Notes under the pieces: generated by a model
The model's input: the letters and a program-made list of their open reading frames with translations, nothing else
Databases searched by the model: none
Told to the model about the DNA's origin: nothing
Part shown: piece by piece, positions 1-9,045 of the stretch
Layout: the number at the start of each line of letters is the position of its first letter
Numbering within the stretch: the first letter of the stretch is position 1
Position numbers and translations under genes: made by a program
From: CAZSRX01 sp964609675 [NCBI: uncultured Bacteroidota bacterium]
GTDB lineage: Bacteria > CLD3 > SB21
DNA: 64,000 nucleotides
Assembly: GCA_964609675.1 (NCBI GenBank)
Contig: CAZSRX010000006.1
Span: 1 to 64,000 of the forward strand
Direction of reading: 5' to 3'

Positions 1-58
1 GCAAGTATTATTTTAACTTATGCCGTAGTGTATAAAATTTAGGTGAAAGTTAGGTAAA

Positions 59-102
59 TAAAAAAGTCAAGGGAAGCCCGCGACGGCACAACTTCCCTTG
101 AC
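59..102 (-). terminator. Rho-independent terminator of enolase
   Basis: An 11-bp perfect stem pairs 66-76 with 92-102 around a 15-nt loop. Read on the minus strand it is followed at once by a run of T (complement of 60-65). It sits 14 bases past the enolase stop codon, so it closes that transcript. Confidence 0.85.
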
Positions 103-115
103 CGAAAGAAAATCG

Positions 116-1414
<1,299 letters not shown>

Positions 1415-2278
1415 TTAATGTATAGGTTGATGATTCCATAATCGGTTGAAATCTTCTTTTGAGGAAAAATGTTCCAGCGTCGTACGCCATGAATTCCTTT
1501 CCGCTCCATGCGGCTCATGCGCGCGCTTCACATCGTGTTTTTCTAAGAATTCAAACAATTGCTCATGAAGACATTTGAGTTTCATGATCTGTTGTTCTAA
1601 AAAATAATCAATCGCGTCCGGCTCCGTTGATTCATTCTGTAAAATCATAAAATGCGGTCGGCCTAACAGGATAGGATCTTTTTTATAAAGTTCCCGGAAT
1701 TCTTCATCCGGCTGCATTTGTGACATGATCATCGCATAATAGGCTTCACTTTCCCGTTCGGATACGCATACCATGCATTCCTGCGCTGGCGTTAATTTCT
1801 GCCGGTTCGCATGTGAAACGGTATCGCCGTTCTTTTTTTGTCTGACCAGCCCCGGCTTCACAGGACGCCGGTTTGATTTTGATTTTTCGCATTTTTTTAA
1901 CTGCTGGATTTCATGCAGCAGTACGGTTTCAAACAACGTACCCAGATGTGGACCATCGCTGTTCAATTCCGATTCGACCTCTTCGGCGAGCCGGCTGTGA
2001 CGCCTGCAGAATCCGAATAGAGCGTGCAGTTTTTTACGAACGGATACGTCAAGCACATATTCATACAACAGATAATTAACGCGTTTACGAATGGACTGGT
2101 TGACCATATGGCAAATGACACAGCCGGACATCTGAAGATGTTCTTTCATCTGAATCCATGTCATTCCTCTTTTGTTCCTCGCAATGACCGAATCCTCGTC
2201 ATCGAAACTCACAGAATTGGCATGGTGGGTTTCGGATGTATCATGTTCCCGAAGCAGTAAACGGTCAAATTCCGTCAT
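1415..2278 (-). CDS. DUF6062-like cysteine-rich protein
   Basis: A 287-residue soluble protein with no signal peptide. It has two CxxC pairs (C53/C56 and C168/C171) and a CRRH (C91, H94) inside the segment GFCRRHS. This arrangement of CxxC, helix, then GFCxxH resembles the DUF6062 family, whose function is unknown to me; the assignment rests on memory of the pattern. The four sulfur ligands suggest a structural zinc or iron-sulfur site (inference). A good GGAG ribosome site lies 8 bases before the ATG, inside the 3' end of the upstream gene, which it overlaps by 14 bases. Translational coupling to that gene and co-transcription with enolase are likely. Confidence 0.7.
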   Translation of the reverse strand: MTEFDRLLLREHDTSETHHANSVSFDDEDSVIARNKRGMTWIQMKEHLQMSGCVICHMVNQSIRKRVNYLLYEYVLDVSVRKKLHALFGFCRRHSRLAEEVESELNSDGPHLGTLFETVLLHEIQQLKKCEKSKSNRRPVKPGLVRQKKNGDTVSHANRQKLTPAQECMVCVSERESEAYYAMIMSQMQPDEEFRELYKKDPILLGRPHFMILQNESTEPDAIDYFLEQQIMKLKCLHEQLFEFLEKHDVKRAHEPHGAERNSWRTTLEHFSSKEDFNRLWNHQPIH

Positions 2279-2570
2279 ATTCTTCTCCGGGTTTAAGTTT
2301 TAACCATTTCTTCCGCATCTTATCATAGAGGTCATAGCAATAAATAATATGCACATTAATGTTTGAGTTGATCTCAGGAGCGGTTTCTTCAACCGGAAAT
2401 TTTTTCTTTCCTTCAGACTGAATAATTTTTTCCAGATGACGATCTAATTCCTTTTCGGATAAAAACACTTTATTGCAGTGACGGCACCGGTATTGTTTAC
2501 CACTGAGTTGTTCGATGGCGTACGGAACACCGTGGCGTTTTCGGAATTTCGCGCTGATTTTTGGTGTCAT
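2265..2570 (-). CDS. Small zinc-finger-like protein (CxxC, H)
   Basis: A basic 101-residue protein. Residues 27-50 look like the first half of a C2H2 finger: C-x2-C, then a phenylalanine and leucine at the usual spacing, then one histidine (YRCRHCNKVFLSEKELDRH). The second histidine of a classical finger is not visible, so the metal site is either incomplete or completed by another residue. A GGAG site lies just before the ATG. It is the first gene of the unit that continues into the cysteine-rich gene and enolase, and starts about 25 bases past the terminator of the riboflavin unit. Function is unknown; nucleic-acid binding is only a guess. Confidence 0.65.
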   Translation of the reverse strand: MTPKISAKFRKRHGVPYAIEQLSGKQYRCRHCNKVFLSEKELDRHLEKIIQSEGKKKFPVEETAPEINSNINVHIIYCYDLYDKMRKKWLKLKPGEEYDGI

Positions 2571-2594
2571 TGGGTTCTCCGGATTTGGTACTTA

Positions 2595-2634
2595 TAAAAA
2601 TAACTCCCGCACTTTCTGAAAGTATAGGAGTTAT
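2595..2634 (-). terminator. Terminator of the riboflavin/ETF-QO unit
   Basis: An 8-bp stem pairs 2600-2607 with 2627-2634, with an inner ACTTTC/GAAAGT pairing, and is followed on the minus strand by TTTTTAT. It lies about 90 bases after the ribB stop codon. Because the next minus-strand gene starts only 25 bases later, it may also act as a partial terminator or attenuator for the enolase unit. Confidence 0.7.
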
Positions 2635-2722
2635 CAATCCCGTTTCACCGGAATAATTTAAGGCGAACTCCATCGCCGTGATAATGTATGTAAAAAATTA
2701 ACAAAACAAAATAAAAAAACGG

Positions 2723-3841
2723 TCAGCGGATTGGAACGATTTCAGTTATTTCTATTTCATAGCCTTCCAGTCCGACATATTTCTTGGTGGTGTTGCTGAT
2801 GAGGCGTATTTTTTTAATCCCGAGATCAACCAATATTTGCGAACCCACGCCGAGGGTGCGCCAGTCTTTACCGGTGTCCTCGGTATGGTGGCTGTCTAAA
2901 GCGCGTTGTTCCCTTGCCGGATCGAGATCAAAACCGAGGCTCTCGCTTCCGGATAAATAAATCAGCGCGCCGCGTCCTTCTCTTTCGATCATCTGCAGGA
3001 CATGTGAAACGTGGCTGTGGTCGTCAAACCGGTTGGACCGAAAAACGTCCGACATAATGCGTTCCGTGTGGACGCGTACCAGTAGCGGTTCCTGCGATTG
3101 GATATCGCCTTTATAAACAACTAAATGGCGGTCATGGTTCAGGATGTTCTCATATATAATAATTTTGAAATCTCCATAAAAACTTGACAGGGGCTCGTCT
3201 TTGGCTACAATGCGTATAAATTTTTCCTGTTTCAGCCGGTACCGGATCAGATCTTTGATGGTGATGATTTTCAGTCCGAATTGTTTCGCTATCTCGATGA
3301 GTTTGGGAACGCGGGCCATGGATCCGTCGTCGTCCATGATTTCGCATAGAACGCCTGCGGGATAAAGCCCCGCCAGCCGTGCCAGATCGACGGTCGCTTC
3401 GGTGTGTCCGGAACGCTCGAGAACGCCGCCTGGTTTAGCGACAAGCGGAAAAATATGTCCCGGCCGCGCCAGATCATCCGGGATGGTTTGAGGATCTATG
3501 GCCGTCAGAATGGTTGTGGCGCGGTCCTGCGCGGAAATGCCCGTGGTGGTGCCGTTTTTCGCGTCGATCGTCACGGTGAAATGCGTCGCGTGCAGGGCGG
3601 TGTTCCGGTTGACCATCACGTCGAGTTCCAGTTCTTTCGCGCGCTGGGGCGTAATGGCAAGACAAATGAGTCCGCGCCCGTGTTTCGCCATGAAATTGAT
3701 GGATTCCGCGGTGACTTTCTCCGCCGCCATGATGAAATCGCCCTCGTTTTCGCGGTCTTCGTCGTCTACGACGATCACGATTTTTCCGGACTGATAATCG
3801 CGGATGGCATCTTCAATGGAATGAAACAATGAGTTTGCCAT
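2723..3841 (-). CDS. ribB: 3,4-dihydroxy-2-butanone 4-phosphate synthase with degenerate GTP cyclohydrolase II domain
   Basis: The first ~205 residues are a full RibB domain that makes 3,4-dihydroxy-2-butanone 4-phosphate from ribulose 5-phosphate. Visible are the metal/substrate loop DDEDRENEGDF, HGRGLICLAI, the TGISAQDRATTI segment and RSGHTEATVDLARLAGL. The C-terminal ~165 residues align with GTP cyclohydrolase II, but that half lacks what catalysis needs. The three zinc cysteines of the GDVxxSxRCDCG region are gone (SDVFRSNRFDDHSH) and the RQEGRG loop reads SGSESLG. The protein is therefore probably RibB only, of the type sometimes called RibBX. Its ATG shares one base with the ribE stop, so the two are translationally coupled. 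Confidence 0.92.
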   Translation of the reverse strand: MANSLFHSIEDAIRDYQSGKIVIVVDDEDRENEGDFIMAAEKVTAESINFMAKHGRGLICLAITPQRAKELELDVMVNRNTALHATHFTVTIDAKNGTTTGISAQDRATTILTAIDPQTIPDDLARPGHIFPLVAKPGGVLERSGHTEATVDLARLAGLYPAGVLCEIMDDDGSMARVPKLIEIAKQFGLKIITIKDLIRYRLKQEKFIRIVAKDEPLSSFYGDFKIIIYENILNHDRHLVVYKGDIQSQEPLLVRVHTERIMSDVFRSNRFDDHSHVSHVLQMIEREGRGALIYLSGSESLGFDLDPAREQRALDSHHTEDTGKDWRTLGVGSQILVDLGIKKIRLISNTTKKYVGLEGYEIEITEIVPIR

Positions 3842-4485
3842 TAATACCCCAGTTCTTTTAAACGCGCTTCGGTCAGCGGTTTGGTTTGTTCCGGCTTGTT
3901 GGCATGGAAAAATTTTTCTACATATTTTCCGATCATATCGGTCTCGATGTTAACCGCATCGCCGGTCTTTTTTAAATATAAAATCGTATGGGTCCAGGTA
4001 TGCGGAATAATGGACAGATAAATCATATCGTTCTTTATTTCAGCGATAGTCAGGCTGATGCCGTCCACCGCGATGGAACCGACGGGTATGCAGTACTTCA
4101 TCAGCGATTCCGGTAATTTTACACCGACCCACCAACTGGCGGATCTTTGCTGAATGGATTGAATGGTTCCGACCCCGTCCACATGACCCAGTACGAAATG
4201 GCCGCCGAGCCGGTCGGTTAATTGCATCGCGCGTTCGAGATTGACTTTCGATCCCGTTTTCAGATTTCCCAATGTCGTTTTTTTCAGCGATTCTTCCACA
4301 GCTTCGGCTGAAAATCCATCGGCGGTAACTTTAACGGCTGTCAGACAGCACCCGTTTACGGCGATACTGTCATCGACTTTGGCGTCATCTAAAATACTTT
4401 TTGCCGAAATCTCGAATCGTTTGCCGTTTCCGATCGGCTGTACGGATTGGACGATTCCGATTTCCTCAATGAGTCCTGTAAACAT
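3841..4485 (-). CDS. ribE: Riboflavin synthase alpha chain
   Basis: Catalyses the dismutation of two 6,7-dimethyl-8-ribityllumazine molecules to riboflavin. The 214 residues hold the two tandem lumazine-binding barrels: the start MFTGLIEEIG, the first-repeat SIAVNGCCLTA, and the second-repeat GHVDGVG and SIAVDGISLTIAEI. It lies in a tight unit: the upstream 59-residue gene ends 9 bases before its ATG and ribB begins on its stop codon. The lumazine synthase and RibD genes are not nearby, and I saw no FMN riboswitch in front of the unit, so regulation is not evident from the sequence. Confidence 0.95.
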   Translation of the reverse strand: MFTGLIEEIGIVQSVQPIGNGKRFEISAKSILDDAKVDDSIAVNGCCLTAVKVTADGFSAEAVEESLKKTTLGNLKTGSKVNLERAMQLTDRLGGHFVLGHVDGVGTIQSIQQRSASWWVGVKLPESLMKYCIPVGSIAVDGISLTIAEIKNDMIYLSIIPHTWTHTILYLKKTGDAVNIETDMIGKYVEKFFHANKPEQTKPLTEARLKELGY

Positions 4486-4494
4486 CGTTTCCTG

Positions 4495-4674
4495 TCACTT
4501 TACATATTTACGGTAAATATCTTCTAATTTTTTTACGGACGCCGAATCAAGATCTTCATCGTCTTTAACGCGGCGGTACAGCCGGCGGAATTCGTCGAGT
4601 TCGGCTCCTCCGAGCTTATTGATCGCATAATAATCAATGTCTTCGCACATGCGCTTGATTTCCTGGAAAGTCAT
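4495..4674 (-). CDS. 59-residue helical acidic/basic small protein
   Basis: Too short for usual length cut-offs. It reads MTFQEIKRMCEDIDYYA at the start and ends with an IYRKYVK-type tail; the composition is highly charged and predicted helical (inference). Its ATG begins one base after the stop codon of the upstream DoxX gene (TGATATG), and its stop lies 9 bases before the ribE ATG. This tight packing on both sides, together with codon use like its neighbours, makes it a real gene in my view. I do not recognise a family. Its place between a membrane DoxX protein and flavin synthesis enzymes gives no clear function. Confidence 0.75.
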   Translation of the reverse strand: MTFQEIKRMCEDIDYYAINKLGGAELDEFRRLYRRVKDDEDLDSASVKKLEDIYRKYVK

Positions 4675-4675
4675 A

Positions 4676-5083
4676 TCAATCTCCGTGTTTTTTAACTAAA
4701 CTTTCTAATGAATATTTTCCGCTGCCGCTGAATAATGTTCCCACCGATAAAACGAGCATATGAACGGCGAATTCCATGCCAGAATAACCGTCATTCCGGT
4801 GGACAAAAACCGCGGTCGTCATCGTGATAATGAGAAATAAACTCGCCACGCGCGCGAATAATCCGAGCGCGATCATGATGCCTCCGAAAAATTCCGCCCC
4901 GCCCGCCAGATACGCCATGAGTTTGGACAAAGGAAACCCCAACTGATTGAGATATCCGCTGAATTGCTCCAGCCCGCCGGGAACGAAAAGCTTTCCGTAT
5001 CCGTGATAAATAAACACCATCGCGATACCCAGACGGAAGAATAAAATGGACCAATCACTATGTCTGGAAAAAAATTTTAACAT
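4676..5083 (-). CDS. DoxX family membrane protein
   Basis: A 135-residue integral membrane protein with four hydrophobic segments typical of DoxX/DoxD-type proteins, including FRLGIAMVFIYHGYGKL near the N-terminus, LAGGAEFFGGIMIALGL in the middle and a final segment near HMLVLSVGTLFSG. Members often support quinone- or thiol-linked redox reactions or membrane integrity, but many have no known role. It sits in the unit between a glycine-rich exported protein and the 59-residue gene. The same unit encodes ETF-quinone oxidoreductase, so a link to membrane electron transfer is conceivable but unproven. Confidence 0.85.
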   Translation of the reverse strand: MLKFFSRHSDWSILFFRLGIAMVFIYHGYGKLFVPGGLEQFSGYLNQLGFPLSKLMAYLAGGAEFFGGIMIALGLFARVASLFLIITMTTAVFVHRNDGYSGMEFAVHMLVLSVGTLFSGSGKYSLESLVKKHGD

Positions 5084-5107
5084 ATTCCTTCCTATTAATA
5101 AAAATAT

Positions 5108-6370
5108 TTAAAACATCATCTGCAGACCGGCGACCGGAGCGCTGAAATTATTTTTTCTGGAACCTTTGACCCATAAGGGCATCGGATTTACGTAAAAGTG
5201 CACCGGCTTGTTCTGCGAAACGGCATTATCAGAAGATGCGGCCGCGGAACTAAACATCACTGCATAACCACCAAGCGCTCCCAGACAGCTCAGGGAAGAA
5301 TATAATTTCGGTTCCGGCTCTTTGCGGATCAGATACGCCACGCCGCCGCCGGTCAGCGCGCCGGCCAGCATGGAAAGGCGGATCATCCAACCCTGCCCGG
5401 TGGTAAAGTTTTTATTTCTTATCAAACGCTCGCCGATAGACAGACCGGTTAACGAACCGGCCATTACGCATCCGGGTATTTCTTTTTCGCCCTTCATCTC
5501 GGTCAGCGCGGCGATGGTTAAACCGGCGTAACCACCCAGCACACCGGCGTCGGAGAGGGCAAAGGCATCGCCGCGGGTATAATCATTATTAGCCGTAAGG
5601 TAGTGACCGGCAACCAAACCGGTTCCCGAACCCAAAAGGATGGCCGCGCCGTTACTGCGGGAATCATCGAAGCCCAGCGTCATGGGAGCGAAAATGCCGA
5701 GATTAACCAGTCCGAAATCGCCGTAAACGCCGACGGCCTCCGCGCGTCCTCCGGTATAATTCAGCTTCTCTGCCAGATGATAAAAGCCGATGCCTTCAGC
5801 GATGCTGGCGGCGCACATCGTCCCGATCGCGTTACGGTGATCCCAGTGTCTTTCTCCGGCGGCCAAAATATAACTACCCAATCCGTGCATGATACCACGG
5901 GTCGAGCCGTAGAGATAGCCGGTGGCGGCCGCATCCGACACTTCCGATTTTTGGGTCAGGTAATACGGCAGAAAAAAACCGCCCGCACCGATAAATAAAT
6001 AGCTCGCGGCCAGAGCTTGATTGTTTTTGATGCGCAACGCGGTTGGAATGCCCCATCCGTAAAATCCCAGCGAGATCGCCGTGGATGTCAGCAAAACTTT
6101 GGTGCGTCCTTCCTGATCCAGTACGACTTGGTCATCAATTTTTATGGATTTGATGCTATCCGTCGGCAGGTCAAGGGTTTGAGAAAATATTTTTATAGTA
6201 ACATATTCAGGATTAATTGCAACGACGCGGGCCCGTATGCGCGAGCCGTTTTTCGTTTTTACAATTTGTACCTGATTGCTGTCGGCTTTCCATCGCGTCC
6301 AGTCCTGAGATAAAACCGTGCCGGGCAGTATTAACATTAATCCGAGAGCAATTTTCAGCAAGGTTTTCAT
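5108..6370 (-). CDS. Exported glycine/alanine-rich protein, function unknown
   Basis: 420 residues. A signal peptide (MKTLLKIALGLMLILPG..LSQ) is followed by a small beta-rich segment (about residues 30-75: KNGSRIRARVVAINPEY, then TLDLPTDSIKSIKI) that resembles an SH3/LSm-like patch seen in front of other envelope proteins. The rest, about residues 90-390, is a series of hydrophobic glycine- and alanine-rich stretches separated by short polar loops (YLFIGAGGFFLPYY, GVLGGYAGLTIAALTE, LAGALTGGGVAYLI). The C-terminus AGLQMMF has an aromatic last residue, as outer-membrane proteins often do. I do not recognise the family. The gene starts 9 bases after ETF-QO and is co-transcribed with it. Confidence 0.65.
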   Translation of the reverse strand: MKTLLKIALGLMLILPGTVLSQDWTRWKADSNQVQIVKTKNGSRIRARVVAINPEYVTIKIFSQTLDLPTDSIKSIKIDDQVVLDQEGRTKVLLTSTAISLGFYGWGIPTALRIKNNQALAASYLFIGAGGFFLPYYLTQKSEVSDAAATGYLYGSTRGIMHGLGSYILAAGERHWDHRNAIGTMCAASIAEGIGFYHLAEKLNYTGGRAEAVGVYGDFGLVNLGIFAPMTLGFDDSRSNGAAILLGSGTGLVAGHYLTANNDYTRGDAFALSDAGVLGGYAGLTIAALTEMKGEKEIPGCVMAGSLTGLSIGERLIRNKNFTTGQGWMIRLSMLAGALTGGGVAYLIRKEPEPKLYSSLSCLGALGGYAVMFSSAAASSDNAVSQNKPVHFYVNPMPLWVKGSRKNNFSAPVAGLQMMF

Positions 6371-6379
6371 AATTCCTCC

Positions 6380-8080
6380 TTACATATTTTTGTACACCGG
6401 CCCGCCGCCGCCTTCCGGCGTTACCCAGTTGATCACCTGATAGGGATCGGCGATGTCGCAGGTTTTACAATGGACGCAGTTTGTAAAATTGATTTTCAAC
6501 TGCGTCGGCTGGCCCTCTTCCGGCGCGACCATTTCATAAACCTGCGCGGGACAAAAATGCTGGCACGGATTGCCGTATTCTTCTTTGCACTTCGTATTGC
6601 AAATGTTGGCTACATCCTCAGGTTTGATCATCAAATGGCACGGCTGGTTTTCCTCATGCGTCGTGCCGGAATAATACACGTCCGTTAGTTTTGTAAACGT
6701 CAGTTTTTCATCAAATTTGATTTTCGGTATCGGCGCGCCGGCGTCTTTTGTTTTTTTCATGTGAACGTAATCCGTCTTTAGATCGGTTTTCTTCTTCGTG
6801 CCGCCGCCGGTCAGGTACATCTGCATGCCCGCTTTCATCATCCCTTTCCTCATGCCGTTGGTAAAATTTTGCCGCCAGTTGCGCCACCGCCATAATTCCT
6901 GATGCGCCCAACTTTTCCGGAATAACTCATCGTATTTTTTCAGTGAATTTTCTGAATAATCATTCTTCTTCAGCGCTTCAAAAGCGGCTTCGGCGGCGAG
7001 CATGCCCGATTTAATGCACAGATGAATGCCTTTCAGACGCGCGATATTGATGAATCCGCCGGACTCGCCGATCAGCATCAAGCCGTCGGCGTATAATTTC
7101 GGCATGGACCAGTACCCGCCCTCGGAAACGGTTTTCGCGCCATAGGCGGTCATCTTGCCGTCCTTAAGAATATCCGCGATAAACGGATGCGTCTTGAACA
7201 TCGAAAATGCGTTGTGCGGATCAAACGTCGGGTTCTCGTAATCCAGCGCGGCGACGAATCCGATGGAACACAGCGTATCGCTCATCATGTAAATCCACGT
7301 GCCGCCGTATTGGCTTGCGCCAAGCGGCCATCCGGAGGTGTGAATCACCGTTCCTTTTTTCAGCCGCCCGGCGGGGATTTCCCACAATTCCTTGACGCCG
7401 GTTCCGTACACCTGCGGATTACGGTCTTTGTTTAGTCCCAGTTGCGGAACAATCTGTTTCGTTAAACTGCCGCGCGGCCCTTCGCCAAGAATCGTGATCC
7501 TGGCGTGAATATCCGCACCGGCTTCAAAATTACTCTTCGGCTGGCCGTGATGATCCAGACCTTTATCGCCGGTGCGAACACCGATGACCTTGTTGTTCTC
7601 GGTTAGCATATCTCTGCCGGGAAATTCGTTAAAAATATTCACCGCGTCGCTGAAGTCTTTTGATATCTGTTCGGTCAGCCATTCCGCAATTTTATTCAAT
7701 GAACAAATATACGTCCCGTGATTGTTCAGATTTTTCGGCACGAACGGGAATTTGATCTTCGATTTTTCGGATAATTGGTAGATCGCTTCTTTAGTTACTT
7801 CCGATTCAACAGGAAAACCGCGTTCCATAAAATCCGGAAACAGTTCCCGGATGGCGACGGGATCCATCACGGCGCCGCTGAGCATGTGATCGCCGGCGTT
7901 GGCGCTTTTTTCCAGCACGCCGATTCCGTTTTCTAAAGTAATCGCGTCTTCCTTGAGCGTTCCATTCTCAACTTTATCATTATGATTTTTAATCAGTCTG
8001 GCCAGATGATAGGCTCCGGCCAGTCCCGCCGGCCCCCCGCCGACAAACAACACGTCCATTTCAAGTATTTCACGCTGCAT
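6380..8080 (-). CDS. Electron transfer flavoprotein-ubiquinone oxidoreductase
   Basis: Membrane-associated FAD and 4Fe-4S enzyme that passes electrons from reduced ETF to the quinone pool. The FAD dinucleotide motif VGGGPAGLAGAYHLARL lies near residue 13. The C-terminus holds the ferredoxin-like cluster region with CPAQVYEM and NCVHCKTCDI, as in the bacterial and mitochondrial enzyme. The 566 residues are close to the usual length without the mitochondrial transit peptide. No ETF alpha or beta genes are in the window. It is the first gene of a six-gene unit, preceded by an AGAGGAAAACC ribosome site and the promoter at 8110-8138. Confidence 0.95.
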   Translation of the reverse strand: MQREILEMDVLFVGGGPAGLAGAYHLARLIKNHNDKVENGTLKEDAITLENGIGVLEKSANAGDHMLSGAVMDPVAIRELFPDFMERGFPVESEVTKEAIYQLSEKSKIKFPFVPKNLNNHGTYICSLNKIAEWLTEQISKDFSDAVNIFNEFPGRDMLTENNKVIGVRTGDKGLDHHGQPKSNFEAGADIHARITILGEGPRGSLTKQIVPQLGLNKDRNPQVYGTGVKELWEIPAGRLKKGTVIHTSGWPLGASQYGGTWIYMMSDTLCSIGFVAALDYENPTFDPHNAFSMFKTHPFIADILKDGKMTAYGAKTVSEGGYWSMPKLYADGLMLIGESGGFINIARLKGIHLCIKSGMLAAEAAFEALKKNDYSENSLKKYDELFRKSWAHQELWRWRNWRQNFTNGMRKGMMKAGMQMYLTGGGTKKKTDLKTDYVHMKKTKDAGAPIPKIKFDEKLTFTKLTDVYYSGTTHEENQPCHLMIKPEDVANICNTKCKEEYGNPCQHFCPAQVYEMVAPEEGQPTQLKINFTNCVHCKTCDIADPYQVINWVTPEGGGGPVYKNM

Positions 8081-8109
8081 GGTTTTCCTCTTCTATTGGT
8101 TATGATGAA

Positions 8110-8138
8110 AATATATCCCTTTATCGTATTTACAGCAA
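8110..8138 (-). promoter_or_regulatory. Sigma70-like promoter of the ETF-QO unit
   Basis: On the minus strand TTGCTG (8138-8133) is followed after 17 bases by TATATT (8115-8110). It lies 30 bases before the ETF-QO start codon, with nothing between but a ribosome site. Spacing is ideal and the -10 box matches 5 of 6. Prediction by eye only. Confidence 0.6.
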
Positions 8139-8251
8139 CAGATTTTTCTTAAAAAAATCAGTAATAATGCCATCAAAGGTTATGGAGGCTTTCATACAGA
8201 ATAATTCAAATTGATTGCAAAGCTTTTCCATCCATCGATGACGCTTTCCAT

Positions 8252-9025
8252 TTAGCTCCCTGTATTTTTAATCCGTATAATTTCCGCGAGAATACTGACA
8301 GCGATTTCTTCCGGCGTTTCGGATTCAATAGGAATGCCAATCGGCGCGTGGACCCGGTTCAGCAGTTCCTGTTCATACCCTTCAGCGCGAAGTTGGTCAA
8401 ACAGGGTTTTTACTTTTTTTGCGCTGCCCATCATGCCGATGTATTTCGCATCGCTGCGGATGACCTGTTTCAGGGCCAGCGCGTCGAATTTGTGATCATA
8501 GGAAACGATGCACACATAGGTTTCCGGCGTCGGTTGGGGAATGCCGCTGTAATCCGGCGGCGTATGAACCTGGCGTATGCTGTTGTCATCATCAAACACT
8601 TTTAAACATCCTTCGCGGTCATCAACAACCGTGATGTCGAAATGCAGGCATTTCGCCGCCCGGACGAGCGCGCGTCCCACATGGCCGGCGCCGATGACGA
8701 GCAACTTGGTTCCTCCGCCGGCGGGCTCGATAAACACCGTCACATCTCCTCCACACACGGCTCCGATCGCGTCCTGCCCTTCCGGATTGAAGGAATACCG
8801 TTTGAACAATGGTTTGCCCGTACGTATTACGTTTTGCGCTTCCTGTATCACCATCATTTCGAACGGTCCGCCGCCGATGGTGTTGAAAATTTTGCCGTCC
8901 GGGCATACAATCATTTTCGTGCCGATATCGCGCGGCGTCGATCCGCCGGACTCGATGATGGTCGCTATGGCAATTAATCCATATTGATCCATAAGCCGCA
9001 GAGCTTGTTCATAAATCGCTTTCAT
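8252..9025 (-). CDS. XdhC/CoxI family protein
   Basis: A 257-residue protein of the family that helps insert or sulfurate the molybdenum cofactor of xanthine dehydrogenase-type enzymes. The N-terminal XdhC/CoxI domain shows IIESGGSTPRDIGTKM and IGGGPFE; the C-terminal Rossmann part shows LLVIGAGHVGRALVRAA with VVDDREG, then a MMGSAKKV segment. I chose the ATG at 9025, which has an AAAGG site upstream, instead of the longer frame that would run into the stop of the UbiA gene. No molybdenum hydroxylase genes are nearby, so the client enzyme is elsewhere. It follows the UbiA gene by 20 bases. Confidence 0.85.
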   Translation of the reverse strand: MKAIYEQALRLMDQYGLIAIATIIESGGSTPRDIGTKMIVCPDGKIFNTIGGGPFEMMVIQEAQNVIRTGKPLFKRYSFNPEGQDAIGAVCGGDVTVFIEPAGGGTKLLVIGAGHVGRALVRAAKCLHFDITVVDDREGCLKVFDDDNSIRQVHTPPDYSGIPQPTPETYVCIVSYDHKFDALALKQVIRSDAKYIGMMGSAKKVKTLFDQLRAEGYEQELLNRVHAPIGIPIESETPEEIAVSILAEIIRIKNTGS

Positions 9026-9045
9026 GTCCGTATTACCTTTTAATG

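Noticed and set aside
4486-5107. FMN riboswitch in front of the riboflavin genes
   Set aside because: No RFN-type conserved blocks were seen, and the genes lie within a longer transcript with no room for the element.
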